DNA from: a virus
IMG/VR virus record: IMGVR_UViG_3300038701_002693
Span: 1 to 33,223 of that record
DNA length: 33,223 nt
Direction: 5' to 3' (one strand)
The notes beneath the pieces are model-generated. The model saw only the letters and a list, made by a program, of their open reading frames with translations, ran no database searches and was not told the DNA's origin. The translations under genes were made by a program, and so were the position numbers. This document shows, piece after piece, positions 5,908 to 13,413 of the stretch. Position 1 is the stretch's first letter. Every line of letters starts with the position of its first letter.

Positions 5908-6252
5908 ATGAATGCTGAAAATTATGGGTATGGTCATGAAAACATGACTATCGAATTTACGAATACTAAATTCGATACTTCTCAATCATTTTCTGGAACA
6001 TATATAGATTTCGCTGGTGTCATCCACGGGTCTAGATCATCAATGATATATGTAATAGGTGGAGATGATAAAGGATATTTTTCCAAAAACTCATATGAGG
6101 CTGGAGGTTTTTTTATGACCCAGGCACAGAGAAAAACTCTCACCCAGGTCATAAAAGGTTTTGCATCATTTACAGATAATGGCTCTATATCTTCTAGCAA
6201 TGGTACATTACAGGAAATGTGCATAGCAATATACGTCAACTTTATTGGTTAG
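5908..6252 (+). CDS. Hypothetical protein, lone plus-strand gene in the minus block
   Basis: A 114-residue protein starting MNAENYGYGHENMTIEFTN, preceded by AAAAGGGA. It is glycine-, serine- and aromatic-rich with strand-like segments (GTYIDFAGVIHGSRSSMIYVIGG) and has no signal peptide. I do not recognise the family; the composition would suit a virion or surface protein. A minus-strand ORF overlaps it, but the plus reading has the ribosome site and upstream element. Its stop overlaps the endolysin stop tail to tail, with no visible terminator between them. Confidence 0.6.
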   Translation: MNAENYGYGHENMTIEFTNTKFDTSQSFSGTYIDFAGVIHGSRSSMIYVIGGDDKGYFSKNSYEAGGFFMTQAQRKTLTQVIKGFASFTDNGSISSSNGTLQEMCIAIYVNFIG

Positions 6253-7109
6253 TTTTCTAATCTATGGAGATACACATCATAAACCCAGCCAGTATATCCA
6301 CCTGGGGTTTTAATATATCTCCAATTTCCATCAAATTTAAGTACTTCAACAATTAAACCGCTATATAAGCTTCCAATGATTTCGCCATTTGGAGAACGAC
6401 GTACATTTAAATTGTCTCCACGATCAACCATCACTTGGGCTTTATATGAACTTATTCCACTATCCTGAATAACGGGTTCCAAAACTTCATCATCAGTATT
6501 TTGATCGCGGCCCTCGAAATATGACCATAGAGAATCTGGCATACATGGACCTGGATCTTGTTTACGTCCAGGAGCAATATCATCATGTCCTACAACTTCT
6601 TCAATTCCATATTGCTTCATAAGAAATGGCACAAGTTCTTTCAAAACTTCAATCTGTTTTTGAGTGAATCCTGCCCACCAACGTTCTGGACCACCATTCT
6701 TATGTGCCTTATACACATAATTATATGGAGATTTAGCAATAGCTCCATACCAAGTTTTATATCGGTCTGGATCAGAAGCTACTTTATCAACTGGTCCTGG
6801 AGAGGTTACTTCAATGCCGATTGAATATCTATTCAATCCATTATAACCTTTCCAACTTGATCTTCCAGCATGCCATAGAACATCTGTAAATTTACCAACC
6901 TGCGTCAATTCACCTTCAGGAGATAATACAAGATGACAAGATGCCTGTGCACTTGAAGATGAAAGTGTTCTAACATCACCTTCATAATTATCGCTTGCTG
7001 TATAATGGACTACAATGAACTTTGGTTTCATTGTTCCTGATTTTTTCTTCGTGTTTGTATGTACTACATTTTCTCCCTGTAATACATGTGATTTTACGTT
7101 ATAAGTCAT
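6249..7109 (-). CDS. Endolysin: N-acetylmuramoyl-L-alanine amidase with SH3 domain
   Basis: A 286-residue Amidase_2 (PGRP-fold) enzyme that cuts the amide bond between muramic acid and the stem peptide. The catalytic domain spans about 25-195: FIVVHYTAS with zinc ligand H35, LWHAGRS (H80), SIGIEVTSPG, and VGHDDIAPGRKQDPG with H175 and D185. A linker rich in Asp and Glu is followed by a bacterial SH3-type domain at about 225-286 (NVRRSPNGEIIGSL, GWVYDVYL) that likely binds cell wall. There is no signal peptide or N-terminal membrane anchor, so export would need a holin. AGGAAAGGAA precedes the ATG. Confidence 0.9.
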   Translation of the reverse strand: MTYNVKSHVLQGENVVHTNTKKKSGTMKPKFIVVHYTASDNYEGDVRTLSSSSAQASCHLVLSPEGELTQVGKFTDVLWHAGRSSWKGYNGLNRYSIGIEVTSPGPVDKVASDPDRYKTWYGAIAKSPYNYVYKAHKNGGPERWWAGFTQKQIEVLKELVPFLMKQYGIEEVVGHDDIAPGRKQDPGPCMPDSLWSYFEGRDQNTDDEVLEPVIQDSGISSYKAQVMVDRGDNLNVRRSPNGEIIGSLYSGLIVEVLKFDGNWRYIKTPGGYTGWVYDVYLHRLEN

Positions 7110-7120
7110 TCATTCCTTTC

Positions 7121-7765
7121 CTAATCCCAAAGTCCGCCATAATATTTTGCGAACAGTCTGCGGCCGTTTTTGATTCTTTCTTCATGTTTTTTCATTCCAT
7201 CCCAATCATATTTTAATGTGTGATTAGGACCCTTTTTTAACTCAAAATATCCATCCATTTCGCTTTTCTCAGAAATATAATCGCTTTTTCCGCTCCGATA
7301 TTGATATTCCCAATTAATCAAGTCTTGCTCGAAAGCCCAAATCATTTCATCCAATATCCATTGCCATCTTTTAAAATGGTGACCATCAGAATCGTATTCA
7401 TTCTCTTTAGGCGGAGCATTATATGAACGAAACTCCTCAGGAGCATCCTCATCATCTGTATATGGAGCTCCATGTTGATGTTTTTTTAATTCAACCAGTG
7501 ATGGATGAATAATAGTAGAAAGAGTTTCATCAAGAGACCAAACATCATAATAATCAATTCTTACTTTTTTCTTTCTTTTTCTACTATCTATATATTTATT
7601 GATGGTAGAATTGTAGAAAGATTGAAGAAAATCCTCAAGTTTCTCGAGAAAGTTTTCGAATAAATTATGATTATTTCCATAATCATATCCGTATTTTTTC
7701 TCCATATAACGAGTATGAATTTTGGATACGAATCTATTACGATATGGTCCTATATAAATTTTCAT
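7121..7765 (-). CDS. Conserved phage protein (MKIYIGPYRNRF family)
   Basis: A 214-residue protein of a family I recognise from many large phages, with landmarks MKIYIGPYRN, VRIDYYDVWSLDETLSTIIHP, KHQHGAPYTDDEDAP, FKRWQWILDEMIWAFEQD and the C-terminal NGRRLFAKYYGGLWD. It is acidic and aromatic-rich. I know of no proven role. It overlaps the membrane-protein gene upstream by 4 bases (ATGA). Confidence 0.75.
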   Translation of the reverse strand: MKIYIGPYRNRFVSKIHTRYMEKKYGYDYGNNHNLFENFLEKLEDFLQSFYNSTINKYIDSRKRKKKVRIDYYDVWSLDETLSTIIHPSLVELKKHQHGAPYTDDEDAPEEFRSYNAPPKENEYDSDGHHFKRWQWILDEMIWAFEQDLINWEYQYRSGKSDYISEKSEMDGYFELKKGPNHTLKYDWDGMKKHEERIKNGRRLFAKYYGGLWD

Positions 7766-7950
7766 TTAGATCCTTTTACGAATATAAAATATAAAGGCCA
7801 TAGAGTTATACGAAATACAATATAACAAAAACTCATAGGCAGCAATTTAGATTTAGAATGTTGATCTTCAGCTTGAACATTTTTCTCAAGTAATATACCA
7901 ATTATAAAATAAAAACAAACTAAACTCATAAAGCTATAAAAATAGATCAT
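7762..7950 (-). CDS. Small membrane protein
   Basis: A 62-residue protein with two hydrophobic segments, about 3-22 (FYSFMSLVCFYFIIGILL) and 39-58 (MSFCYIVFRITLWPLYFIFV), joined by a polar loop. The layout could suit a small inner-membrane protein or a holin. It is close to, but separated by one gene from, the endolysin, so holin is a possibility and not a firm call. It overlaps both neighbours by 4 bases. Confidence 0.6.
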   Translation of the reverse strand: MIYFYSFMSLVCFYFIIGILLEKNVQAEDQHSKSKLLPMSFCYIVFRITLWPLYFIFVKGSK

Positions 7951-8771
7951 CGTGTTAACTCCCTCCAGGAAATTGGGAAGATTTGTTCAATGATTTGACC
8001 AACTTCTTCAGCGAGAATACGATTTTCCTTCTGAGCGTGTGAATCGGTTCTCTGATTGTAATATCTTGCCCACGCTGCAAGCGAACCTGTCCAGAACCAA
8101 TGAACTTCACATCCCTGTGGAAGAATAAATCGTGCTTGCTCAGGAGCAACACCATGTTTAACAATTTTTCCATTTTCATCTTCAATAGTTTCTACCATGT
8201 GCATGTAAGCATCAATAGCCTGATTACAAATTTTCTTATACATTTCAAGATAGAAATCTGATTCTGGGTGTGGACCTGCTGCTCCCTGTTTTACATTTTT
8301 TGGTCTATATGCAAAATATTCTGGAATATAGAGAACAGGCTTACTTGAAATATATCGACGTGATTCTTCCGATTCGTTAAAGCCAACCTTATGTTTGAAA
8401 CATTGTGTGCGAATCGGAACTGGGGCTTCCATCTTCAATGTGACAGAACAATGTGAAAATGGAGCCCAATGTGTCGCAGCATTCTTGATCTTATTTACAA
8501 CAGTTTCAACATCTTCGAAAAATTCATATCCCATCAATTCTGACAGAATATCTTCCCATTCATCTGATGGAAATCCTGTCGCCAAATATCGAATAAGCTT
8601 TTGATCTCTTGGATAAAGAGTTGGAATTTGAAATGTATTAGAACCACCTGAATATGTTTCAAACTCTATTTCTTGCCAATCTTCACATCCAGATAAGCGA
8701 TCAAAAGATACTTTCGCCATATTTACCACTTTTAGATCATCACCAAAATGATCTTCATATTGAGCCTTCAT
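7947..8771 (-). CDS. thyX: Flavin-dependent thymidylate synthase ThyX
   Basis: A 274-residue ThyX, which makes dTMP from dUMP using FAD, NADPH and methylene-tetrahydrofolate. The region TLKMEAPVPIRTQCFKHKVG and then FNESEESRRY (residues 111-140) corresponds to the ThyX signature RHRxxSxNExSxRY, here in the variant form KHKVGFNESEESRRY. HWAPFSHCSV at 101-110 matches the substrate/FAD-binding H-xPFxH segment. Length is in the family range. It supplies thymidylate for phage DNA. The start overlaps the next upstream gene by 4 bases. Confidence 0.92.
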   Translation of the reverse strand: MKAQYEDHFGDDLKVVNMAKVSFDRLSGCEDWQEIEFETYSGGSNTFQIPTLYPRDQKLIRYLATGFPSDEWEDILSELMGYEFFEDVETVVNKIKNAATHWAPFSHCSVTLKMEAPVPIRTQCFKHKVGFNESEESRRYISSKPVLYIPEYFAYRPKNVKQGAAGPHPESDFYLEMYKKICNQAIDAYMHMVETIEDENGKIVKHGVAPEQARFILPQGCEVHWFWTGSLAAWARYYNQRTDSHAQKENRILAEEVGQIIEQIFPISWRELTR

Positions 8772-8959
8772 TCAATCACCCTTAATTCTTGAATTTTTAA
8801 ATGTCCATCTTCAAATAAAATATCTACATTATCTACACCAAAAAAATTCATCCAAGCTTTTGCACCGGTGCGTAATGAATTAATTGATTCATAAACAATT
8901 AATTCTTCATTCACTTCATATGCTTCTGGGCTATATAATTTATAGACAACTCTAATCAT
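8768..8959 (-). CDS. Hypothetical protein
   Basis: A 63-residue acidic protein (MIRVVYKLYSPEAYEVNEELIVYESINSL...), probably an alpha/beta fold. I do not recognise it. ATGA overlaps at both ends place it in the thyX operon. Confidence 0.6.
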   Translation of the reverse strand: MIRVVYKLYSPEAYEVNEELIVYESINSLRTGAKAWMNFFGVDNVDILFEDGHLKIQELRVIE

Positions 8960-9198
8960 GATTTGCTCGACATTTCTATTAGTGTTTCTCCAAGCTCTTT
9001 TAACTGTTCTTTTCTCAAAACAAGATCAGAAACAACAATTTCACGGTTTGAAAAGAGCAATTTAATTTTTTCCCAAAATGATCTGTATGGTTTTTCAGCA
9101 ACCATTACAAAATCACAGAAATCGAACTCATCATCAATATATGCATAAAGATGATGAGTTGATGTTTTACAATCACAGATGAAAATTTTATGTTCCAT
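8956..9198 (-). CDS. Hypothetical protein
   Basis: An 80-residue protein ([30 protein letters not shown]...). A CDC near the start and HH are the only notable residues. The middle reads like strand-turn-strand (REIVVSDLVLRKEQLKEL). No family recognised. It is coupled to GapR upstream by a TAATG-type overlap. Confidence 0.6.
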   Translation of the reverse strand: MEHKIFICDCKTSTHHLYAYIDDEFDFCDFVMVAEKPYRSFWEKIKLLFSNREIVVSDLVLRKEQLKELGETLIEMSSKS

Positions 9199-9440
9199 TA
9201 CATTCCTAATGCTGACATATACGTATCAAGAAGAGCTTCTGTTTCTTCTCTTTCCTGTGAAGAGAGCTTACGAAGTTTAATCACTTGACGAAGAATTTTT
9301 GTATCGTATCCTGAAGCTTTTGCTTCTCCATATTTGTCTTTAATATCTTCTTGAATTGATTGTTTTTCTTCATTGAGACGTTCGATACATTCAATGAAAG
9401 ACTTAAGTTGCGACTGTGCTACTGATTCTGTATCAGACAT
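9198..9440 (-). CDS. gapR: GapR-like DNA-binding protein (DUF2312)
   Basis: An 80-residue protein matching GapR/DUF2312 along its length: [36 protein letters not shown], then [30 protein letters not shown]. GapR is a nucleoid protein of alphaproteobacteria that clamps overtwisted DNA and helps topoisomerases ahead of replication and transcription forks. Phage copies are known mostly from alphaproteobacterial hosts, so it is a good host marker. AAGGAG lies 10 bases before the ATG. Possible roles are managing supercoiling during phage replication or interfering with host GapR (inference). Confidence 0.9.
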   Translation of the reverse strand: MSDTESVAQSQLKSFIECIERLNEEKQSIQEDIKDKYGEAKASGYDTKILRQVIKLRKLSSQEREETEALLDTYMSALGM

Positions 9441-9453
9441 TATTTTGCTCCTT

Positions 9454-9594
9454 TTACATTCCTAAAGTTTCAATATGCCATGTTCTTGTTTTCCAACAGG
9501 CAGGGTCACTATATGTCCAATGTGAAATGTTTATTTCAATTGGACCATTAATACATGGTGTGGTAATGCAATATAACCATCTAGGAAATCTCAT
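9454..9594 (-). CDS. Hypothetical small protein, 46 residues
   Basis: Read from the ATG at 9594 it begins [19 protein letters not shown] and ends TWHIETLGM. It is rich in Trp and Cys. Its start overlaps the stop of RNA ligase (TAATG), and it ends 13 bases before the GapR start, filling the gap exactly. I do not recognise it; the tight coupling supports it as real. Confidence 0.6.
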   Translation of the reverse strand: MRFPRWLYCITTPCINGPIEINISHWTYSDPACWKTRTWHIETLGM

Positions 9595-10760
9595 TACCAC
9601 ACCAAACTATCTGAAAATTCATTTTTATTTATCTGCTTGAAAGTCTGCCATTTTCCATGACTTGAAGTATTTTTAATAGCCCATTCAACAACAATTTGAA
9701 AAATTTCAGGCTCAGTCATTTCTACCATATTGTCCCAAATCTTGAAAATGATCTGAGAAACAATTGGATTTTTAGTATCCTTCACAGTAAGAGCAAACTC
9801 CTTCTTACTGATTTTATCATCGATTGTCATAAACACTTCATTCGTAAGAGTGTTGATATAACAATGTAGAAGATGTTCATATTCAGCAAGCTTCTTCTTT
9901 GAAGCATCATCCAAAAGAGGAACAAGATCATCAACTTGATTTTCAAGGATGAGTTTTACAACATCCTTTTCATAGTCGAAATATGACTTCACCTTATGAA
10001 GTTGACAATACCAATCACCCTTCATCTTCACACGACTACCATCATTAAATGATACCACATAACCTTCTTCACCTTCAAGGTTTGAAGTGTGATCCTTCAA
10101 TGAGTCAAAGTCTGCAAATGAACCAACAGTCTGAACAACTGGAATTCCAAATTGTGATTCATATTTTGACATAAAATCATCAAAAATATGATATGAACCA
10201 GTAGCCATATCTCTCACAGCAGTAAGAATAAGTGACGGTTCATTATATTGTACTACAATCTTGTTTTTTGGCGACACCCATTCAAAAATGGGTGTTTGGC
10301 CAAAATTATAACACATTTTAGCAAATGAATCATATGGAATGGATGAATTTTCTACAAATTCTTTCACATCATTATGAAAGTCGATTGCTCCCATCTTAGT
10401 TGCCCAATAGATTTCTCCATTGGGACGAACAAATGGAGAAATCATGGATCCGTCCAGCTTCATCATGATAACATGCGGATTATCCAGTGAAAGTTCATAT
10501 GTTTCTAGCTTTTCACCATAGTTGAAAAACTTATGGAATGGACGACGTGCTACAGTTCCATCCTTATGGAGGATTAGACCGCGAAATTCGCGATACCAAG
10601 CGGCATCAGGTTCTGATAAATCTGGAAAAGTTCCTGGAAAATTCACAACATAATCTACAACGAAAAAATCATCCTTTTCTACAAGGATGAATTCATCCTT
10701 ACCTTCGATAAGTTCGCGAATTTTTGGTAGAAGATTACCTTCAAAGATTGGAAAGTTCAT
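9594..10760 (-). CDS. rnlA: RNA ligase 1 (T4 RnlA family)
   Basis: I chose the ATG at 10760 (388 residues, GGAG 9 bases upstream) over the in-frame ATG at 10775, which lacks a ribosome site. The nucleotidyltransferase motif I KLDGS has its adenylated lysine at about 101, close to K99 in T4. Other landmarks are REFRGLILHKDGTVARRPFHKFFNYGE, FEWVSPKNKIVVQY (motif IIIa), EGEEGYVVSFNDG (motif IV) and RVKMKGDWYCQLHK (motif V). T4 RnlA repairs tRNA cut by the host PrrC anticodon nuclease, so this is likely a counter-defence enzyme. No Pnk partner is visible in the window. Confidence 0.93.
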   Translation of the reverse strand: MNFPIFEGNLLPKIRELIEGKDEFILVEKDDFFVVDYVVNFPGTFPDLSEPDAAWYREFRGLILHKDGTVARRPFHKFFNYGEKLETYELSLDNPHVIMMKLDGSMISPFVRPNGEIYWATKMGAIDFHNDVKEFVENSSIPYDSFAKMCYNFGQTPIFEWVSPKNKIVVQYNEPSLILTAVRDMATGSYHIFDDFMSKYESQFGIPVVQTVGSFADFDSLKDHTSNLEGEEGYVVSFNDGSRVKMKGDWYCQLHKVKSYFDYEKDVVKLILENQVDDLVPLLDDASKKKLAEYEHLLHCYINTLTNEVFMTIDDKISKKEFALTVKDTKNPIVSQIIFKIWDNMVEMTEPEIFQIVVEWAIKNTSSHGKWQTFKQINKNEFSDSLVW

Positions 10761-10814
10761 TTCACATTTCTCCATTTAATATGTTATCTTATACTTATTT
10801 CATGAGTATGTACA

Positions 10815-11054
10815 CTAAAAATGTACAGTCCACGAACCTTTATGAAAGTCCTGATAAAAAGATCTAAAAAGTGTTTTGAAAGAAGGATGATTCATCCAAT
10901 CTTTAAACTCTTTATTCATTTTACCGGAACGTCCAGTAATAATTCGACATGATTTTGATCCATTCATTTTATGAATCTTCATGAACATAAGCGTTTTATG
11001 AAAGCCCTTTTCAATTGTATAACCATGTAGATCAATCATAAATGGTATTTGCAT
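10815..11054 (-). CDS. Small Smr-domain protein
   Basis: I chose the ATG at 11054 (GGAG 7 bases upstream; 79 residues) over a TTG at 11060. It is almost only an Smr domain: the N-terminal IDLHGYTIEKG has the catalytic-type DLHG, and CRIITGRSGKMNKEFKDW supplies the G-x-G loop, followed by a beta-strand end GSWTVHF. Smr proteins nick DNA or RNA; E. coli SmrB cuts mRNA on collided ribosomes and feeds tmRNA rescue. It overlaps the deaminase gene end by 23 bases. The family call is good; the substrate is unknown. Confidence 0.75.
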   Translation of the reverse strand: MQIPFMIDLHGYTIEKGFHKTLMFMKIHKMNGSKSCRIITGRSGKMNKEFKDWMNHPSFKTLFRSFYQDFHKGSWTVHF

Positions 11055-11481
11055 TTTCAATCTCCATACATTTCATTTGAATTCTGTTCTTCAAAGTTCC
11101 GTCTATAGAATAGATGACACGACTAATGCCATATTTTTTGATTGCTTTCATGCATCCTGGGCAGGGCATTGCCATACCAGAAACTGGAAAATCTTTTCCA
11201 TTTACCTTCATTTTTTTACCACGTACAACATACAAATCACAACCAGATATATCATCCATTTCCTTCAGAGCATTGAAGATGGCATTCGTTTCAGCATGCC
11301 AGAAAATACAATGATCGTGAGAAGCATACTGCTTTTGGAATGGATGTGATTTGCTATAATCATTGTTTCCAAATGAAACAATTTTGCCGCGACGAATGAC
11401 TGCCGCGGCAATTTGAGACTTTTTATTCTGGTCACAAACATCTCTGGTTATCTTAAAAAGAGTATCAGTGATGGAATTCAT
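11032..11481 (-). CDS. Cytidine/deoxycytidylate deaminase-family enzyme
   Basis: A 149-residue zinc deaminase. HAETNAIFN (62-70) gives the zinc ligand H62 and proton-shuttle E64, and PCPGC (106-110) gives the two cysteine ligands. T4 Cd deaminates dCMP to dUMP, which would feed ThyX encoded 2.3 kb downstream on the same strand. The insert VVRGKKMKVNGKDFPVSGMAMP before the cysteines is somewhat different from Cd, so the substrate could differ. The start codon lies in a perfect 11-bp inverted repeat (see 11480-11511). Confidence 0.85.
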   Translation of the reverse strand: MNSITDTLFKITRDVCDQNKKSQIAAAVIRRGKIVSFGNNDYSKSHPFQKQYASHDHCIFWHAETNAIFNALKEMDDISGCDLYVVRGKKMKVNGKDFPVSGMAMPCPGCMKAIKKYGISRVIYSIDGTLKNRIQMKCMEIENANTIYD

Positions 11482-11511
11482 ATTATCTCTCCATTTCTAA
11501 AGAGATAATAT
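11480..11511 (-). promoter_or_regulatory. RNA hairpin covering the deaminase ribosome site and start codon
   Basis: On the minus strand ATATTATCTCT, a 10-base loop and AGAGATAATAT form a perfect 11-bp inverted repeat. The GGAG Shine-Dalgarno straddles the loop and 3' arm, and the start codon ATG begins in that arm. In RNA this hairpin would hide the start site, so translation probably needs a protein, ribosome or shorter transcript to open it. There is no late promoter element inside. Confidence 0.6.
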
Positions 11512-11537
11512 CATATTTTCAAAGAATGTAAACAGTC

Positions 11538-12518
11538 TTATTTAAACTTGTTGAAAAAATCATCCTCGTCGTCTTCGTCAAGAACTGAGGTTTTTTCCTC
11601 TACCTTGTCATCAACGTCGAATGGTGCTTCGTCATCTTCTTCGTCTTCAATATCTTCCTTAAAAGATTGGGTCTTAGATTCCTGGGTTTTTTCTTGACGA
11701 GCTTCCTTCACAGGTTCCTTCTGCTCTTCACCTAACCAAGCAGCCAAATCCTTCTTCTGTTTTTCAACTGAAGCATATAGCTTTGTGTTTTCAGGATCTG
11801 TGAATTCTTTTAGAGAATAACATTTCTTCCAAATTTCTTCAATCTTATCCATATCTTCTGAGATTGGACCAACATCAGCCCAAGTAGACTGCTCGTAATT
11901 CGGAACCAAATTTGTGCCAATTTTCTTTGAAACAATCTTCAGTTTAAAATTACAACCTTCAATTGGATCGAAGGGAATTGCGCCTGTTGACCAATCATCA
12001 ACAGATGGATCTGGATTCATTCTCTTTTCAATAAGTTTATGAATCATAGGACCATATTCAAAAAGGAAAACCTTTCCATTATTTTCTGGTTCAGTTGGGT
12101 CATCAACTACAAGAATATTCGCAATATACTTTTTCTGGCGTCTCATAGCAAGACGTTTCTTCTGATCATCAGATAGAGATTGATCGGAATAAATCTTACC
12201 ATTATACTGATAAGCTGGATCGTTTTCATCACCTTCGCCTAAGCTCTTACGTGAAGAATGAACAAACCATTTACTATTGTATGGAGATTGTGCAAAATAT
12301 GAATAATATAGAGTGAAAGCATCTTCACTGCCAGGTGCAGCAGGAAGAAAACGAATTGTAGCTCGGCCCTGTCCATCTTCGTTCTTAAGATGGGACATTT
12401 CCCAGAATCTTTCATCTTTTTCATTATTGTATGAAGTCTTAAGTGACTCAACCTTTTTCTTAGCTTTTTCAGCTAAAGCTTGTCTATTTTTAAGTAGTTC
12501 TGCAAATGAATTTGCCAT
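11538..12518 (-). CDS. 32: Single-stranded DNA-binding protein gp32
   Basis: Start at the ATG at 12518 (AGGAG 9 bases upstream), giving 326 residues; an in-frame ATG at 12560 is too early. The family layout is clear: N-terminal self-interaction helix (SFAELLKNRQALAEKAKKK), OB-fold core with GRATIRFLPAAPGSEDAF, KKYIANILVVDDPTEPENNGKVFLFEYG and GCNFKLKIVSKK, and a very acidic C-terminal tail (EDIEDEEDDEAPFDVDD) that recruits partner proteins. T4 gp32 binds zinc through H64, C77, C87 and C90; the matching region here (HSSRKSLGEGDENDPAYQYN) has no cysteine, so the zinc site is absent. Gene order 33-59-32 is as in T4. Confidence 0.95.
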   Translation of the reverse strand: MANSFAELLKNRQALAEKAKKKVESLKTSYNNEKDERFWEMSHLKNEDGQGRATIRFLPAAPGSEDAFTLYYSYFAQSPYNSKWFVHSSRKSLGEGDENDPAYQYNGKIYSDQSLSDDQKKRLAMRRQKKYIANILVVDDPTEPENNGKVFLFEYGPMIHKLIEKRMNPDPSVDDWSTGAIPFDPIEGCNFKLKIVSKKIGTNLVPNYEQSTWADVGPISEDMDKIEEIWKKCYSLKEFTDPENTKLYASVEKQKKDLAAWLGEEQKEPVKEARQEKTQESKTQSFKEDIEDEEDDEAPFDVDDKVEEKTSVLDEDDEDDFFNKFK

Positions 12519-12550
12519 TGTATTTCTCCTTATTTTCCGTATAACCTTAA

Positions 12551-12578
12551 ATGATCTCAAAGATCATACTTATTTATA
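12551..12578 (-). promoter_or_regulatory. Late promoter and hairpin upstream of gene 32
   Basis: A perfect TATAAATA (12578-12571) lies on the minus strand inside the end of gene 59, about 55 bases before the gp32 start. T4 gene 32 also has a late promoter. Just downstream ATGATCT-TTG-AGATCAT (12567-12551) forms a 7-bp hairpin holding the gene 59 stop codon. The remaining leader is AU-rich, as suits an autoregulatory gp32 operator, but no pseudoknot is obvious. Confidence 0.6.
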
Positions 12579-13129
12579 ATATTTTTCTTACATTCATCAG
12601 TATAATCAGTAAAAAATATAGAATATTTTTCTATAAGCATTATTTCATTGTCGTAAATAAACGAAAATATTTCGTCTTCTTTCCACCTGTCAACTAAATG
12701 AAAAATATTGTTGAGAATGCATATAATTTCTAAATCTATTTTTTTCTGTTTTAAATCATTCATACATTCAACTTTTCCATTACTGGGTAGAATATATGAA
12801 ATGAGATCTTCTTTTTTATCAAATCTATTTAAAAAATCACTAAAGAAATATTTTAAATTAGAAATGATTCTATTCATACGCACAAAAGGCTCATCGCTAA
12901 AATCTCTCACATATTTATGTGGATCTTCTAGCAAATTTGCTATGATATACATTTTGAATTTTTTTTTCTGAGATTTGGCTATTTTGTCAAAACTATAACG
13001 ATCTTTTCGTTCTTCAAATGTTTTAACAAGGGGTTTCGTACCCATTTTAGACATATCGAAATTTTTGTCTGAGAAATGTAATTTTGCTCTTATATAATAT
13101 CGATATACATCGTATCCATTTATAATCAT
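12557..13129 (-). CDS. 59: Helicase loader gp59
   Basis: A 190-residue protein (T4 gp59 is 217). The N-terminus MIINGYDVYRYYIRAKLHF followed by FEERKDRYSFDKIAK aligns by eye with the T4 gp59 start (GKSVYKLYLMIKQH...RRDKYFF). The rest is helical with the pattern MYIIANLL..., FLNRF and a C-terminal helical bundle. gp59 binds forked DNA and gp32 and loads the gp41 helicase for recombination-dependent replication. Position between 33 and 32 matches T4. It starts in an ATGA overlap with gp33. Confidence 0.85.
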   Translation of the reverse strand: MIINGYDVYRYYIRAKLHFSDKNFDMSKMGTKPLVKTFEERKDRYSFDKIAKSQKKKFKMYIIANLLEDPHKYVRDFSDEPFVRMNRIISNLKYFFSDFLNRFDKKEDLISYILPSNGKVECMNDLKQKKIDLEIICILNNIFHLVDRWKEDEIFSFIYDNEIMLIEKYSIFFTDYTDECKKNIINKYDL

Positions 13130-13344
13130 TCTTTTGGAAACTTGCCAACTTTCTTGGAATCTTTTATCATTTTCATGTCACATGCTTCTTTATAAGATGC
13201 TGCTTTAAATCTACTGTTATTTGAAATCACTAATGCTACACTTTCAATTTCAATATTATGTTTTCTGGAAATTTCAGTGGCTGCTTCAATAATAGAAACA
13301 TTGTTTCTTAGATATCTATCAATTTCTTCTTCAATATTAATCAA
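13126..13344 (-). CDS. 33: Late-transcription co-activator gp33-like
   Basis: A 72-residue protein starting at a TTG (13344) with AGGAG 6 bases upstream. The core IEEEIDRYLRNNVSIIEAATEISRKHNIEIESVALVI resembles the helical region of gp33 proteins that bind the RNA polymerase beta flap (YIDAV-EIC-KY-IE-E-VA in cyanophages). gp33 links the sliding clamp to gp55-bound polymerase for late transcription. It is shorter than T4 gp33 (112), but synteny with 59 and 32 supports the call. The C-terminal clamp-binding tail (KKVGKFPKE) is not clearly T4-like. Confidence 0.7.
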   Translation of the reverse strand: MINIEEEIDRYLRNNVSIIEAATEISRKHNIEIESVALVISNNSRFKAASYKEACDMKMIKDSKKVGKFPKE

Positions 13345-13374
13345 TTTTTACTCCTAACATTATTTTAAACCTTT

Positions 13375-13382
13375 CATAAATA
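13375..13382 (+). promoter_or_regulatory. Late promoter for the tail-fold gene
   Basis: CATAAATA followed by an A/T stretch lies 32 bases before the ATG at 13414 in the divergent gap between gp33 and the structural gene. One mismatch from the T4 late consensus; a structural gene is a natural late target. Confidence 0.5.
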
Positions 13383-13413
13383 TATTATATCACTTCACAT
13401 GGAAAGTACATAG

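Noticed and set aside
5982-6239. Minus-strand 85-residue ORF
   Set aside because: Lies opposite the plus-strand gene at 5908-6252, which has the better ribosome site and upstream element.
10800-10830. Terminator from TGTACA-CTAAAAA-TGTACA
   Set aside because: Only a 6-bp AT-rich repeat without a proper U-run, and it overlaps the end of the Smr gene.
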